32,266 bases of DNA from positions 1-32,266 of the forward strand of contig JAHFKK010000006.1 in the NCBI GenBank assembly GCA_023245335.1, read 5' to 3'. Under the pieces are notes generated by a model that worked only from the letters and a program-made list of their open reading frames with translations, did no database searches and was not told where the DNA came from. Below, piece after piece: positions 1 through 8,471 of the stretch. Position numbers and translations under genes: made by a program. Positions within the stretch are counted from its first letter, which is position 1. Each line of letters starts with the position of its first letter. The DNA comes from Candidatus Gottesmanbacteria bacterium (GTDB taxonomy: Bacteria; Patescibacteriota; Microgenomatia; UBA10105; UBA927).

Positions 1-237
1 TTCTTGTTGCATGTTTGTGATCTGGAGAGTTTGCAGATACGTCAGGCCGCCATAGATTGGTCTCCCATCGTTGTCAAGGCCCACAACCTGAACATTCGGG
101 GCTATTTTTTGTATCTCTTCGAAAGGCAAACGCTTTGGTTTTAAGAGCCTGTCAGCCTTTAGTTTATTGTGAAGACCTTCCCAGTAGTCTGTGTTTGATA
201 GTACCTCCCCCCACGGTAGGCTTGCATCATATAACAT
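1..237 (-). CDS. Phage structural-region protein, C-terminus cut by window edge
   Basis: This leftward frame is open from an ATG at 237 to the window edge, giving 79 codons without a stop. A GGGGG ribosome binding site lies just upstream of the ATG. The visible N-terminus begins MLYDASLPWG and is rich in charged and aromatic residues, with no recognisable domain. It is the last visible gene of the tail-side series, 31 bases after the small beta-rich protein gene, so a virion or ejection role is plausible but is only inferred from position. Confidence 0.75.
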   Translation of the reverse strand, partial: MLYDASLPWGEVLSNTDYWEGLHNKLKADRLLKPKRLPFEEIQKIAPNVQVVGLDNDGRPIYGGLTYLQTLQITNMQQE

Positions 238-268
238 TTTTACCCCCTAACTGTGCCATAATTCATAA

Positions 269-637
269 TCAGCTTAGCCCCACTTCGCCTTCTGCCGTCA
301 GAGTCAGAGATAACGTCGTACCAGACCCACCAACCAGAAAATCAGCCGCGTCAAGTCTTGCCTGTCCGTACCAATCAATGTAAGAATTTGCTGGTACGCT
401 TACCGCCGTACCAATAAATTCCGTACCCGCCGCATTCCCCCCCGTAGCTCCCAACCATAAAGAGAAGGTCGCCGCCGTAGCAGTTTTGTTGGAAATTCTT
501 ATATGCCGAAGAATGATAAAACTTGCTGTCGGCGTGTAGCCAGTACCAGCCCCGGCAGCGGCCGGATTAAGAATGTTTGTGGTTAATGAGGTTGTCAGTG
601 CCACCGGGCCTACGCGCAAAATCCTATTTTGTGCCAT
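269..637 (-). CDS. Small beta-rich phage protein of the tail region
   Basis: A 122-residue protein rich in Thr, Ala, Gly and Ser, with alternating hydrophobic residues that suggest an all-beta fold (segments such as FIILRHIRISNKT and EFIGTAVSVPANSYIDWY). It has no Cys, signal peptide or membrane segment. The start has a good AGGAG site that overlaps the end of the collagen-like gene upstream, so the two are probably cotranslated. Proteins of this size and composition occur among phage fibre and decoration proteins. That role is inferred from composition and position, and I do not recognise the family. Confidence 0.8.
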   Translation of the reverse strand: MAQNRILRVGPVALTTSLTTNILNPAAAGAGTGYTPTASFIILRHIRISNKTATAATFSLWLGATGGNAAGTEFIGTAVSVPANSYIDWYGQARLDAADFLVGGSGTTLSLTLTAEGEVGLS

Positions 638-649
638 TTTTATTCTCCT

Positions 650-1372
650 TTATCCGTAAGAAAGTATAATCATTACATTTACCGATACGCCGCCACCGAG
701 GTTGTTCTTTATGACAACCGGGTTTGCCGATACTGCCGCCCCTAAGCTTATCTTCCCGGCGGTTGCTGCATTTGCTTCGATGTTTGCCGTCCCTCTAATA
801 ATCTGCACGGCTCCCGTTGATCCGTATTCAAACTCTGCACTCTCGGAGATAACACCTGTTGATGCGTGGGCACAGTGAATAAATCCATGAGCGGGGTAGT
901 TTGCGGTGATCGTCGGGAGGGTTACTGTCGCTGTATCAGCAAGCGGCCCACGATAGCGATACCGGCTCGTGTATTTAGCAAGCACCTCTATGTCGATACC
1001 CGGAGGAAACATAAAATCTTCCGAATAAGCATCCTCACCATCTTGACCTGGAACGCCCATCCTCCCGTCTGCCCCGTTGTCGCCTTTTATGGGCGGATAT
1101 GAATAACCGTCCTCACCGTCCAACCCATCAAACCCTTTTGGTCCCGATTCTCCCCTGGGGCCTATCGGCCCTTGAATCGGAGGATAGGTGTATCCGTCCT
1201 CCCCATCCAACCCATCCCTGCCGGGGATAACAAAAAGGTTGCGTTCTTTAATTGTGCCGAGCATCCGGTAAACTATCTGCAACCAGCGGTCAAACTCACG
1301 CCAGTCATATCCCAACTCCGGGGATAATATCCGGGGCGGAAAGGGCAGTGAGTTGTTTAGGTTTGCAATCAT
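650..1372 (-). CDS. Collagen-like tail fibre or appendage protein
   Basis: A 240-residue protein. Residues 1-45 are a non-repetitive head (with WREFDRWLQIVYRML), about 50-120 are Gly-X-Y collagen-like repeats, and the C-terminal 110 residues are beta-rich. Within the collagen part a block reading DGLDGEDGY(T/S)YPPI(Q/K)G occurs twice and a degenerate third copy follows (GQDGEDAYSEDFMFPPG). In phages such Gly-X-Y stretches form trimeric stalks in fibres. The C-terminal part is probably the trimerisation or binding head. The start codon overlaps the stop of the gp10-like gene (TGATG), so translation is coupled to the tail-hub genes. Attachment to the short tail is inferred. Confidence 0.85.
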   Translation of the reverse strand: MIANLNNSLPFPPRILSPELGYDWREFDRWLQIVYRMLGTIKERNLFVIPGRDGLDGEDGYTYPPIQGPIGPRGESGPKGFDGLDGEDGYSYPPIKGDNGADGRMGVPGQDGEDAYSEDFMFPPGIDIEVLAKYTSRYRYRGPLADTATVTLPTITANYPAHGFIHCAHASTGVISESAEFEYGSTGAVQIIRGTANIEANAATAGKISLGAAVSANPVVIKNNLGGGVSVNVMIILSYG

Positions 1373-2820
1373 CAGTTACCCAACTTTTTCAGTTCTATGT
1401 CCAAATCTGCCAATATTAGTTTAGTGGCATCGGAAAAGACAATCGACATCTGTCTGGAACGAAACATCCCCAGCCCGTTAATTCTTCGGTAAAATTCATA
1501 TTTACCGGTTAACCCAAGGCTGATCTGCCGTTCATTCTTCCATACCTGAGCCCCGTTATCCCGGTATTTGAGCGTTACAAGGGGCGCGGTCGTCGTAGCG
1601 AGTGTCGCCGTGCCGCGTTTCATGTGCAACCTGACCATAGACATTGCCTTGTTATTGGAAGTGCCACCATCTAACCATCCGGTTTGCCACTCTGTTCTGA
1701 TGAGCGTCCCGGCATCGTCGGTAGCCGTCTGATCTACTTCGTATATTTTGCCATCAATTCTTGACTGGCAAAGATGCTTACCCCAAGCCTTAGCGTAGAT
1801 GAAATTCCGGCCCAAGAAAGCGTTTCTGCTTGCACCGGCTAAATCCCAGAGGCTCCAGATATACCATTCCTTTAATTTGATGTTATAGGCGTAGGTTACA
1901 TTTTCCGTGGGCAAAGTAAGGACATAGAAAGACTGTCCCCATGCGCTTATCACATCGCCAATGGCGTCACTGAGGGTAGTATGGAGGTCAAGCAGTTTTT
2001 CAATGTCCAAAGATATAATTATCGGTTCGTTAGCCTGAAGTCTGACGACTGCTGGTTTCCCGTCCACGACACAGAGCGCAAAGAAGGTATTGTCTGTTTT
2101 TCTTACCGAGTAGGGAGCAATTAGGCCTGCTTCGCACAGCCCGCCTAACCTTGGCTGTAAGGGAGGCGACCCCCCCGTTGTCTGCCATATTTCACGCCCC
2201 TGCTGTCCCCATACGGATACGTCGTCCCATGCCTGATATAGGCCCAATACGTTGTCTCCACGGGAGTCGGATGTTAACGGGTTCTCAGTGGCAGCCCAAT
2301 AGGTGGGTGAAAACTCTCCGGTTGTTGGATCAACATCGGTAAAATAGAACCTGGCAGTATCTGTTTCGTTGGCAAGAAATCGGAGGCCGTTATAAACGAC
2401 ATGGGTGCAGGTCTGCGGTGCCGGTGAAGCCGCTTGCGCGAAGTTCCCGCTGGTTGAGTAATTCAGCTTCCCGCCGTTACAGGCGTAGAGGAATGCCGAA
2501 TTATCTACCTTCTGGCCGTCTGCAAATACTGTAGGCGTTCCGGTAAGGAAGTCCCCCCCTGTCAGCTCAGTAAAAGCGCCCCCGGAACTGGTTATTTCAA
2601 AACATCTTCCCCCGGAGACAGCCAAGCCCTTGTCGAGCTTATCCCACCAGAAAAAACCATCACCCGGGAGATTGGTCGCTAAATCGCAAAATAGCTTTAA
2701 GCCGAATCTACTGTTAACCGAATCAAACTCATCCCGGTAGCCGTCATAAATAGCATCGGACATGATCTGCTTTGAGACAGAATCAACATTCCAGTAAGGC
2801 TTCGTAGGTTTCAAAATCAT
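1372..2820 (-). CDS. P22 gp10-like packaged-DNA stabilisation / tail hub protein
   Basis: A 482-residue protein, close to the length of P22 gp10 (about 470). It resembles the phage stabilisation protein family: a series of beta-propeller-like repeats (ACNGGKLNYSTSG, FTDVDPTTGEFSPTYW, SVWGQQGREIWQTTG, SRIDGKIYEVDQ) and a C-terminal beta-sandwich with VTLKYRDNGAQVW...RRINGLGMFRSRQMSIVF. In P22, gp10 assembles below gp4 to plug the portal after DNA packaging and to carry the tailspikes. The gene order gp4-like then gp10-like matches the P22 order. The assignment rests on domain pattern, length and synteny. Confidence 0.8.
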   Translation of the reverse strand: MILKPTKPYWNVDSVSKQIMSDAIYDGYRDEFDSVNSRFGLKLFCDLATNLPGDGFFWWDKLDKGLAVSGGRCFEITSSGGAFTELTGGDFLTGTPTVFADGQKVDNSAFLYACNGGKLNYSTSGNFAQAASPAPQTCTHVVYNGLRFLANETDTARFYFTDVDPTTGEFSPTYWAATENPLTSDSRGDNVLGLYQAWDDVSVWGQQGREIWQTTGGSPPLQPRLGGLCEAGLIAPYSVRKTDNTFFALCVVDGKPAVVRLQANEPIIISLDIEKLLDLHTTLSDAIGDVISAWGQSFYVLTLPTENVTYAYNIKLKEWYIWSLWDLAGASRNAFLGRNFIYAKAWGKHLCQSRIDGKIYEVDQTATDDAGTLIRTEWQTGWLDGGTSNNKAMSMVRLHMKRGTATLATTTAPLVTLKYRDNGAQVWKNERQISLGLTGKYEFYRRINGLGMFRSRQMSIVFSDATKLILADLDIELKKLGN

Positions 2821-2825
2821 GACAG

Positions 2826-3515
2826 CTATCCTTCGATAATATTGAAATTGCTCTTATATTGCGTACCCGGCACCCCAGCAAAGGTTGCTTGCGGCACTGG
2901 TTGAGTCGTCAGGTTGTTGTAGGTATCATTTGCCAGTCTGGTAATGTCCGCCCTCGGCGCCACGCCATAATCAGAAGCAATACGCATTGCTCCGTTCCAC
3001 TTTATAAATTCCAGATATTCGGGAGGTAAGTTAACCGGATCATCGGTCAATGTCAGGGCCGTTAGGGGTCGTAAGCAGTCGAGTGACAAGGTGTAAGCAT
3101 AATCAGGTTTAAGATCAAAATAAACAGTTCCCAATGAGTAAGCCGGGTTATAGTAAACAAGCGACGGCCTACCGCTATTTGTTTTGACGGCGATCCGATT
3201 ATATGCGTCACGGTCGATTACCCGAAGAGTTCTATCAACCAAACCGCTGTCTCTTGTAAATCCGCCAATGACCTTGTTTGGCCGGGCGACATTGAAATCG
3301 CCGCCTGTCCCTATAGTGTAGGAATTTTGCCCGGTTACCATAGTGAGACTATTTGACACGATATGGTGAATTACCAACCCCGCAGCGGCCACCGTATCCA
3401 GCATCATATTCACTGACTCAAGGGCGTCGTCGTACTGCTCAGGTTCTGGTTCATTGCCGATATCGACGATACCGATTGCCTTCATCATTGACCGTAACAA
3501 TCTCATTGAAGTCAT
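2826..3515 (-). CDS. P22 gp4-like tail accessory factor (head completion)
   Basis: A 229-residue protein with the P22 tail accessory factor pattern: an N-terminal helix pair (residues about 5-45, AIGIVDIGNEPEPEQYDDAL), a short beta region (LTMVTGQNSYTIGTGG) and a C-terminal PPEYLEFIKWNGAMRIASDYG helix. In P22, gp4 binds the portal ring and is the first tail protein added after packaging. It lies directly before the gp10-like gene, as in P22. It is longer than P22 gp4 (about 166 residues), like many environmental homologues. Only one base separates it from the DUF115-like gene upstream. Confidence 0.8.
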   Translation of the reverse strand: MTSMRLLRSMMKAIGIVDIGNEPEPEQYDDALESVNMMLDTVAAAGLVIHHIVSNSLTMVTGQNSYTIGTGGDFNVARPNKVIGGFTRDSGLVDRTLRVIDRDAYNRIAVKTNSGRPSLVYYNPAYSLGTVYFDLKPDYAYTLSLDCLRPLTALTLTDDPVNLPPEYLEFIKWNGAMRIASDYGVAPRADITRLANDTYNNLTTQPVPQATFAGVPGTQYKSNFNIIEG

Positions 3516-3516
3516 A

Positions 3517-4350
3517 TCATACTCCCTGTGGTTGCCAGATAGGACGTGTGCCTATTTTATATTCTCTTGAGAAAATCTCCACTTTGGAACTCTGTTCGTG
3601 ATTCTTTTTTAAATCCTCTGTAACTGCGATCGTCGCCCAATCGTCGGGATATTGAATCATTGCCTCCAATAGGCCATCTGAAAAGTTTAACAATATTCCT
3701 GGATGGTTTCTTATCTCTTCTGAAAGGTATTGAGTTTGTAAAACCATAGAAGCGTTGGAGATATAGTCAATACCATTAGCTCTAACAATTATCATGTTAT
3801 CAAAAGCTACTTTCTGCTCACCGGTTACATGGGTTAAGTTAAGGAACGACCCCTCACAGCCAAAATACGCAACTGACCCATACCCCATTTTGATGAACAA
3901 GTTAGCCGCACGGCACACCGCAGTTGGCCCCCCTCCTATCCCGTTATTGGGGTCGCATTCAAACATATTGAATACGCGGATATGCTCTTTCTGGAACTGG
4001 TTGAACTGCCTGCGATGCACAAACGTAGCGAATACCGCCCCCTTTACCAGATCACCAGTCTTAAACTCACGGCGGCTGGCGTCTATTGCGTACATATAGC
4101 AGGGAATCCCGTTGTCGGATAAATAACCGGCGGTGTCATTAACGGCATAAATATCGCCTGGCCATTTTCGGAGAATATCTAATCTCAGGGGAAGTCCGGG
4201 ACCGCCACCGCAAACCGCTACAGGAGGCAGAATTTTTTCACTCCATCGTACCTTTGGGTATTTCTGAGCCTTCCTGTGATTTATAGCCAGTTGCTCAATG
4301 TCGGTATTGCATTGAGCAACCATATTTATTCTATACTGATTCATGCGCAA
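3517..4350 (-). CDS. DUF115 / MptE-like Rossmann protein (possible sugar or pterin transferase)
   Basis: A 277-residue protein. From about residue 43 it has a glycine-rich strand-loop (VAVCGGGPGLPLRLDIL) followed by IYAVNDTAGYLSDNGIPCYMYAIDAS, the pattern of the DUF115 family (6-hydroxymethylpterin diphosphokinase MptE and the Maf flagellin-glycosylation proteins). A later GGGPTAVCRAANLFIKMGY segment fits the same fold. The substrate is unknown. The start overlaps the end of the radical SAM gene by 10 bases, so it belongs to the four-gene cargo block. Its fold is shared with the C-terminal half of the glycosyltransferase fusion at the other end of the block. Confidence 0.7.
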   Translation of the reverse strand: MRMNQYRINMVAQCNTDIEQLAINHRKAQKYPKVRWSEKILPPVAVCGGGPGLPLRLDILRKWPGDIYAVNDTAGYLSDNGIPCYMYAIDASRREFKTGDLVKGAVFATFVHRRQFNQFQKEHIRVFNMFECDPNNGIGGGPTAVCRAANLFIKMGYGSVAYFGCEGSFLNLTHVTGEQKVAFDNMIIVRANGIDYISNASMVLQTQYLSEEIRNHPGILLNFSDGLLEAMIQYPDDWATIAVTEDLKKNHEQSSKVEIFSREYKIGTRPIWQPQGV

Positions 4351-5879
4351 ACCGTCCTATTGACCATGCCACGCGCAACGTTGCGCCGATTCTCTATGGC
4401 TGGCCGTTTCTTGCCGGCAATGAAACTGCCGATATTCTTTTCAAGATTCGGGAAAACGCGATAGGCCGCTTTTGATAACTTGCAAGCATTGATAATCGCT
4501 TTCTGCTTTAAGGCATGGCCGGGATACATCGTTTCCAGATTGTGCCTGCCGATCTCATAAGATACCTCAGACATCTTGGCAATAAACTCAGGGCTATACT
4601 TAAAAAAGAACTCCTCTTGAATGTAGGTATCATCGTACATATATCTTTGAGAAAGGGTGCTGACAGCATAGGGATTCTCTGCATTCTGGTAGAGAGAAAC
4701 GCCGCAATCCTGATACCGGGGATTCAGCCAGTAGTCCTTAAAACCTCCCTGAAGGACGTACTGCTGATAAATCTCCGTCCCCGGAAACGGGACAATCGAA
4801 CCGGAACCGTTGAACATGTGGGTCACGTCCCAAAGCTCATATATCATGTTTAACGTGTTCTGAAGGCTCTCAACCGTCTCCCAGGGGAATCCAAACATCA
4901 GGTTCACCCCAACCTGCAAACCGGCTGCGTGGGCTATCCTGCAAGCCGAGATGTTCTTTTCTACCGTCGTCCCCTTGCAGGTTCTTTTTAGGGTTTCGGG
5001 ATCGCCGCTTTCGATGCCGAATATGACCATATAGCAACCGGCATCTTTCATCATCGAAGCCATTTCTGGTGTCATCATGTCGGCGCGTGTCCATGCCTGC
5101 CAGGTGACTTTCGGGTTGATATTCTTTATCCCGTTACAGAACTCGGCAACGTGCCTCTTGTTCATCGTGAAGCAGTCGTCGGCCACAACGAACTGACGCA
5201 CACCGTATTTATCAACACGCTTTTGAATGTCTGCCATTACCTGGGGGATGGGATTGAATGTCGCCTTCTGGCCATAGACCTGATAATCACAAAAGGTGCA
5301 TTTCCCAGGGCAACCTCGGCTTGTATAAATCCGGTGGATTCCCTTCAATAGTCCGTCGCCCTCAAGCCGGAAACGCTCAATGTCAAAGGCCGTGAAGTCT
5401 GGATCGGGCAACGTCGAAAGGTCTTTAATGCGTGGCCGGGGATCGTTTCTGGTAATCCCCCCGTCTGCGTTTCTATAGGTAATGCCGAGAATATCAGGCA
5501 ATGGTTTGCCTTGCAGATAATCCCTTAATGTTTCTTCGCCTTCATTTCTGAGGACAATATCAACGCCATGCTCAACCGCTTCTCGGTCGCAGGTCGTAAC
5601 GTGCGTCCCCCCGGCAATGACAAGAAAGTTCGCCTTCTTCAGCCGCTTTACCAGGTCGTAAACCTTTAATATCTGCATGGTGAGCATGGAGATACCGATT
5701 ATGTCCGGTTGATATTCTCTCGCTACTTCCATGAAGTAGTCATTGCTCAGTGGCTGCTTGAACGTGCTTTCCTCTATCCTGACTTCATAGCCGTTTTCTT
5801 TGAATATCGCCGCTATCATAGCAAGCGAATGGGGCATTTCAGACATCGAACTAGGATAGAGAAGAAGTGCCTTACGCAT
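4341..5879 (-). CDS. B12-binding-type radical SAM enzyme
   Basis: A 512-residue protein. Residues 1-125 form a Rossmann B12-binding-like domain (ending in VIAGGTHVTTCDREAVEHG and NEGEETLRDYL). Residues about 180-400 form the radical SAM core with the iron-sulfur motif CPGKCTFC (Cys190, Cys194, Cys197). The C-terminal part is about 100 residues. This is the architecture of cobalamin-dependent methylases and related enzymes. The reaction cannot be told from sequence. An in-frame ATG 39 codons upstream exists, but the ATG at 5879 has a strong GGAGG site and an 8-base overlap with the preceding gene, so it was chosen. Such enzymes are rare in phage structural operons. Confidence 0.85.
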   Translation of the reverse strand: MRKALLLYPSSMSEMPHSLAMIAAIFKENGYEVRIEESTFKQPLSNDYFMEVAREYQPDIIGISMLTMQILKVYDLVKRLKKANFLVIAGGTHVTTCDREAVEHGVDIVLRNEGEETLRDYLQGKPLPDILGITYRNADGGITRNDPRPRIKDLSTLPDPDFTAFDIERFRLEGDGLLKGIHRIYTSRGCPGKCTFCDYQVYGQKATFNPIPQVMADIQKRVDKYGVRQFVVADDCFTMNKRHVAEFCNGIKNINPKVTWQAWTRADMMTPEMASMMKDAGCYMVIFGIESGDPETLKRTCKGTTVEKNISACRIAHAAGLQVGVNLMFGFPWETVESLQNTLNMIYELWDVTHMFNGSGSIVPFPGTEIYQQYVLQGGFKDYWLNPRYQDCGVSLYQNAENPYAVSTLSQRYMYDDTYIQEEFFFKYSPEFIAKMSEVSYEIGRHNLETMYPGHALKQKAIINACKLSKAAYRVFPNLEKNIGSFIAGKKRPAIENRRNVARGMVNRTVCA

Positions 5880-6783
5880 GAATGTCCTCCTGGTTTGAAG
5901 TGATCTGTCCCACCTTACGGGTAGGATTATTGGCGTAAAGCAATACTTCGGGATTGTAATTCGTTTGGTCGCAATACCGGCAGATGTGATTGTCAAGCCA
6001 TCCCTTCTCGTGGGCGTGCCTTAGCGCCTTGTACGGTTGACCTTTATATATTTCTTCGATGGTCTGTGTTTTCAGATCGCCGAGTTTAATTTGTTTGTGG
6101 ATGTCCCAACAACAAGGGCTTACCGTCCCGTCACAGTGAATATACATTGGGCCGTTGTGGGGTCTGCCGCAGGTAGCCTGGCGTGTTTGGTCAACCTTTC
6201 GGTATTCCCTGCCTTGCACCCAATTATGAGGCTCCCAAACAAAAACCTCATCTAATCTTGGTTCCCATTTTTCAACCCATCTATCTTTTTCATGTTTGTT
6301 CAGTTCTGTTTCGACAAATAGACCTATTGTGTAAGGACGATTCCCGTTGGAATAACCCAGGAAGCCCATGATGTTCATCATGGATTGGTTGTGTTTTACC
6401 TTCCCTCTGTGGAAAGCCTCATATGTTTCCGGCGTGAAGCCGTAAATGCTTAATTTAAGGATGTCGATATACTTTATGACATCATCCCATTTGTCTTGAT
6501 CCATATGAAAAGCGGTCGTAGAAACAAATATCTTCGCTTTGGGGATTTTCTCCCGAATGTAAGCGAATCTCTCGAATAAATGTTTGTCTAAAAAGCACTC
6601 CCCAAAACCGCAGGTGTCTATGGATTCAAGACCATACTGAGAAGCATCGTCAATAATCTTCCTGAAAAGTTCCATATCCATCACCTGTAACTTCTGCGTG
6701 AATTTCTCACGAGGGCAGATAACGCAATGAGCATCACAAATGTTTGTGGTCTCAATTATTATCTGTTTGTTACGTAGCTCCAT
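5872..6783 (-). CDS. Radical SAM / SPASM-domain protein
   Basis: A 303-residue protein. The radical SAM cluster motif is CDAHCVICPR (Cys16, Cys20, Cys23). The C-terminal half is SPASM-like: CGRP...IHCDGTVSPCCWDIHKQIKLGDL followed by ICRYC near residue 275, which would hold an auxiliary iron-sulfur cluster. This family includes peptide-modifying enzymes and sugar-modifying oxidoreductases. No RiPP precursor gene was seen next to it, so the substrate is open. It is translationally coupled on both sides: its ATG lies three bases after the stop of the glycosyltransferase gene and its end overlaps the next start. Confidence 0.85.
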   Translation of the reverse strand: MELRNKQIIIETTNICDAHCVICPREKFTQKLQVMDMELFRKIIDDASQYGLESIDTCGFGECFLDKHLFERFAYIREKIPKAKIFVSTTAFHMDQDKWDDVIKYIDILKLSIYGFTPETYEAFHRGKVKHNQSMMNIMGFLGYSNGNRPYTIGLFVETELNKHEKDRWVEKWEPRLDEVFVWEPHNWVQGREYRKVDQTRQATCGRPHNGPMYIHCDGTVSPCCWDIHKQIKLGDLKTQTIEEIYKGQPYKALRHAHEKGWLDNHICRYCDQTNYNPEVLLYANNPTRKVGQITSNQEDIHA

Positions 6784-6786
6784 ACA

Positions 6787-8118
6787 TTATCCTTTCACTA
6801 ATTGTACTTGGGGTTGTTCTGCTTGGACGGGTTGCTCGCCAGGAGTCAACCATTCGACACATAGAAATTTGTTTTGGATATAATTCTTTAATCCTGAAGC
6901 TCCCGCCCTATACTGCCTCCAACCGACACCTTCCTCTTTGGGGTTAACGGCGGCGGGTCTTATTTCACAGGTTCCATCTGCATTGTAATGGCAGGTGTCG
7001 TAATTTTCTTTGGTACAGGCATCAAAAGCGACCAAAACCATTTTTTTGCATCCAAACAACTGTGCTATTAACAGCGCCGTGTTTGCCGACGTGGTATTCC
7101 AAGGAGCATCAAAGTCAATGGGATTGTCAAAAATATAACGTGGCTTATAATCCTTGTGTCTGTCTCTTACCTCTCGTTCTTGTACAAGCAGGGTAGCTTT
7201 CTTAGGCGGGGCAATCGGGTTCTCATCGGGGGGGTCGGCATCCTTTTGAAGCGCATAAACGGGGTTGCTTAATCCAAGCCCCTCCACCGGGATGATCGCC
7301 TCACTGATGGCAATTACGGGGCCGTCTCCTATGTCTTGCTTGGTCAGTTGTGCAAGACTCGCGCCTTTACCAATTATCCATGCGGTTTCATTCAAATGTT
7401 TATACCGTAATCGCTCTATCGAAACAGGATATTGGGGGCCGCCTGGTCGCCTTTTAATATATCTGTCGTAATTCCCCTCAAATCCTTTTGTACCGTAATG
7501 TGTAATAGTAATGTCTGGAATAATATAAAGTTTGCCTCCCTGCTCTGTGTATTTTCTCTGGAAGTAAATATCTTCCCCAAGCCGCACACCATTGTCTGTA
7601 ATGTCGCATCGGAAACACTCAAGCACAGGCCCATCCATATCGTAAGTTTTCAATACTGGCCGCGTCCGCTCGAATGCCTCCCTACTATAAATAACAAAAC
7701 CCCCAGGGAATGACATTGCCTGGATAGCAAGAGAACCACTGTCTTTATTGCCAACAAACTCCCCCCCAAGTGTAACGGGCGATACGGCGTAGTTATCCCA
7801 TTCTCCCTTGCAAACATAAGCTCCAGCGACCACCTCCGCTCCTGATAACGCCGCCTTGAGCAGCCTTCCAAAACCCTCCGTATCCCATCCCAAATCTGAA
7901 TCAATAATCATCAAATGCGTGTGAGAACTTGCCAAAAACTTATCTACAATGGCATTTTTTGCCCGATCCACATAGGAATCTCCCGATATTTCACAGTATG
8001 AGTAAGGGACGCCTGCCATTTCCAAAACCCGTAGTGTACTCATCAAACTGGTAATGTACGGGCTATAAGCCTTGACCTCATAAAATGCGCTTGCAATTAG
8101 AAGCGAAAACTTCGGCAC
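6787..8118 (-). CDS. Glycosyltransferase (GT-A-like) fused to a DUF115/Maf-like domain
   Basis: A 443-residue protein with two domains. Residues 1-235 resemble phage GT-A glycosyltransferases: KFSLLIASAFYEVKAYSPYI at the start, HLMIIDSDLGWD with a DxD-type metal site at 73-75, and ITHYGTKGF near 210. Residues about 245-420 restart with AWIIGKGASLAQLTKQDIG...VIAISEAIIPV and NTALLIAQLFGCKKMVLVAFDA, the DUF115/Maf-like pattern also found in the gene at the far end of this block. Maf proteins act in flagellin glycosylation, so transfer of an unusual sugar to a virion or host surface protein is a reasonable but unproven role. It is the first gene after a terminator. Confidence 0.75.
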   Translation of the reverse strand: MPKFSLLIASAFYEVKAYSPYITSLMSTLRVLEMAGVPYSYCEISGDSYVDRAKNAIVDKFLASSHTHLMIIDSDLGWDTEGFGRLLKAALSGAEVVAGAYVCKGEWDNYAVSPVTLGGEFVGNKDSGSLAIQAMSFPGGFVIYSREAFERTRPVLKTYDMDGPVLECFRCDITDNGVRLGEDIYFQRKYTEQGGKLYIIPDITITHYGTKGFEGNYDRYIKRRPGGPQYPVSIERLRYKHLNETAWIIGKGASLAQLTKQDIGDGPVIAISEAIIPVEGLGLSNPVYALQKDADPPDENPIAPPKKATLLVQEREVRDRHKDYKPRYIFDNPIDFDAPWNTTSANTALLIAQLFGCKKMVLVAFDACTKENYDTCHYNADGTCEIRPAAVNPKEEGVGWRQYRAGASGLKNYIQNKFLCVEWLTPGEQPVQAEQPQVQLVKG

Positions 8119-8134
8119 AAAGGGCTCCTTGTGT

Positions 8135-8158
8135 AAAAGGGGAGGGTTTCCCCTCCCC
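8135..8158 (-). terminator. Rho-independent terminator between structural genes and cargo block
   Basis: Read leftward, GGGGAGGG and CCCTCCCC form a perfect 8-bp stem closed by a GAAA loop and followed by TTTT. It lies after the small head-region gene and before the glycosyltransferase gene. It would limit read-through from the coat transcript into the radical SAM/glycosyltransferase block. Confidence 0.8.
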
Positions 8159-8169
8159 AGTCCTGAAAG

Positions 8170-8421
8170 TTAAGTTGTGATTAAACCAAAAGCAACCAGT
8201 TTTGCCCTCATTTCATTCACTAAATCCGTAAGTGCCTGTGCGTTCACACTCGATGCAAACCCCCACGGAACTGCCGTTGTCTGAAGAGTTGTTGTGACTG
8301 CCGCATTGCTGAACGCGGGCTTCACAATCGGGGCTGTAAGCCCATAAAACCCAATCTTCTCATCAGAACGCCCGAAGTTAGTGCCATCTTCGTTCCCATT
8401 ACCTATATAATCTACTGCCAT
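8170..8421 (-). CDS. Small head-region protein, possible decoration or head-fibre protein
   Basis: An 83-residue protein with the pattern EKIGFYGLTAPIVKP followed by a Thr/Ala-rich middle and a C-terminal helix (ALTDLVNEMRAKLVAFGLI). Small proteins ending in this type of NELRAKL helix are very common next to major coat genes in environmental phages and are usually annotated as structural or head-fibre proteins. That role is inferred from position and pattern only. It has its own AAGGAGG ribosome binding site and lies between two terminator-like hairpins. Confidence 0.75.
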   Translation of the reverse strand: MAVDYIGNGNEDGTNFGRSDEKIGFYGLTAPIVKPAFSNAAVTTTLQTTAVPWGFASSVNAQALTDLVNEMRAKLVAFGLITT

Positions 8422-8435
8422 TTTACTACCTCCTT

Positions 8436-8464
8436 AAAAAGTGGGCGGATATTTCACCGCCCAC
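8436..8464 (-). terminator. Terminator or attenuator directly after the coat gene
   Basis: Read leftward, GTGGGCGG and CCGCCCAC form a perfect 8-bp stem with an 8-base loop, followed by TTTTT. It starts eight bases past the coat stop codon. A partial terminator here would give more coat mRNA than mRNA for the later genes. Confidence 0.8.
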
Positions 8465-8471
8465 ACTGTTG

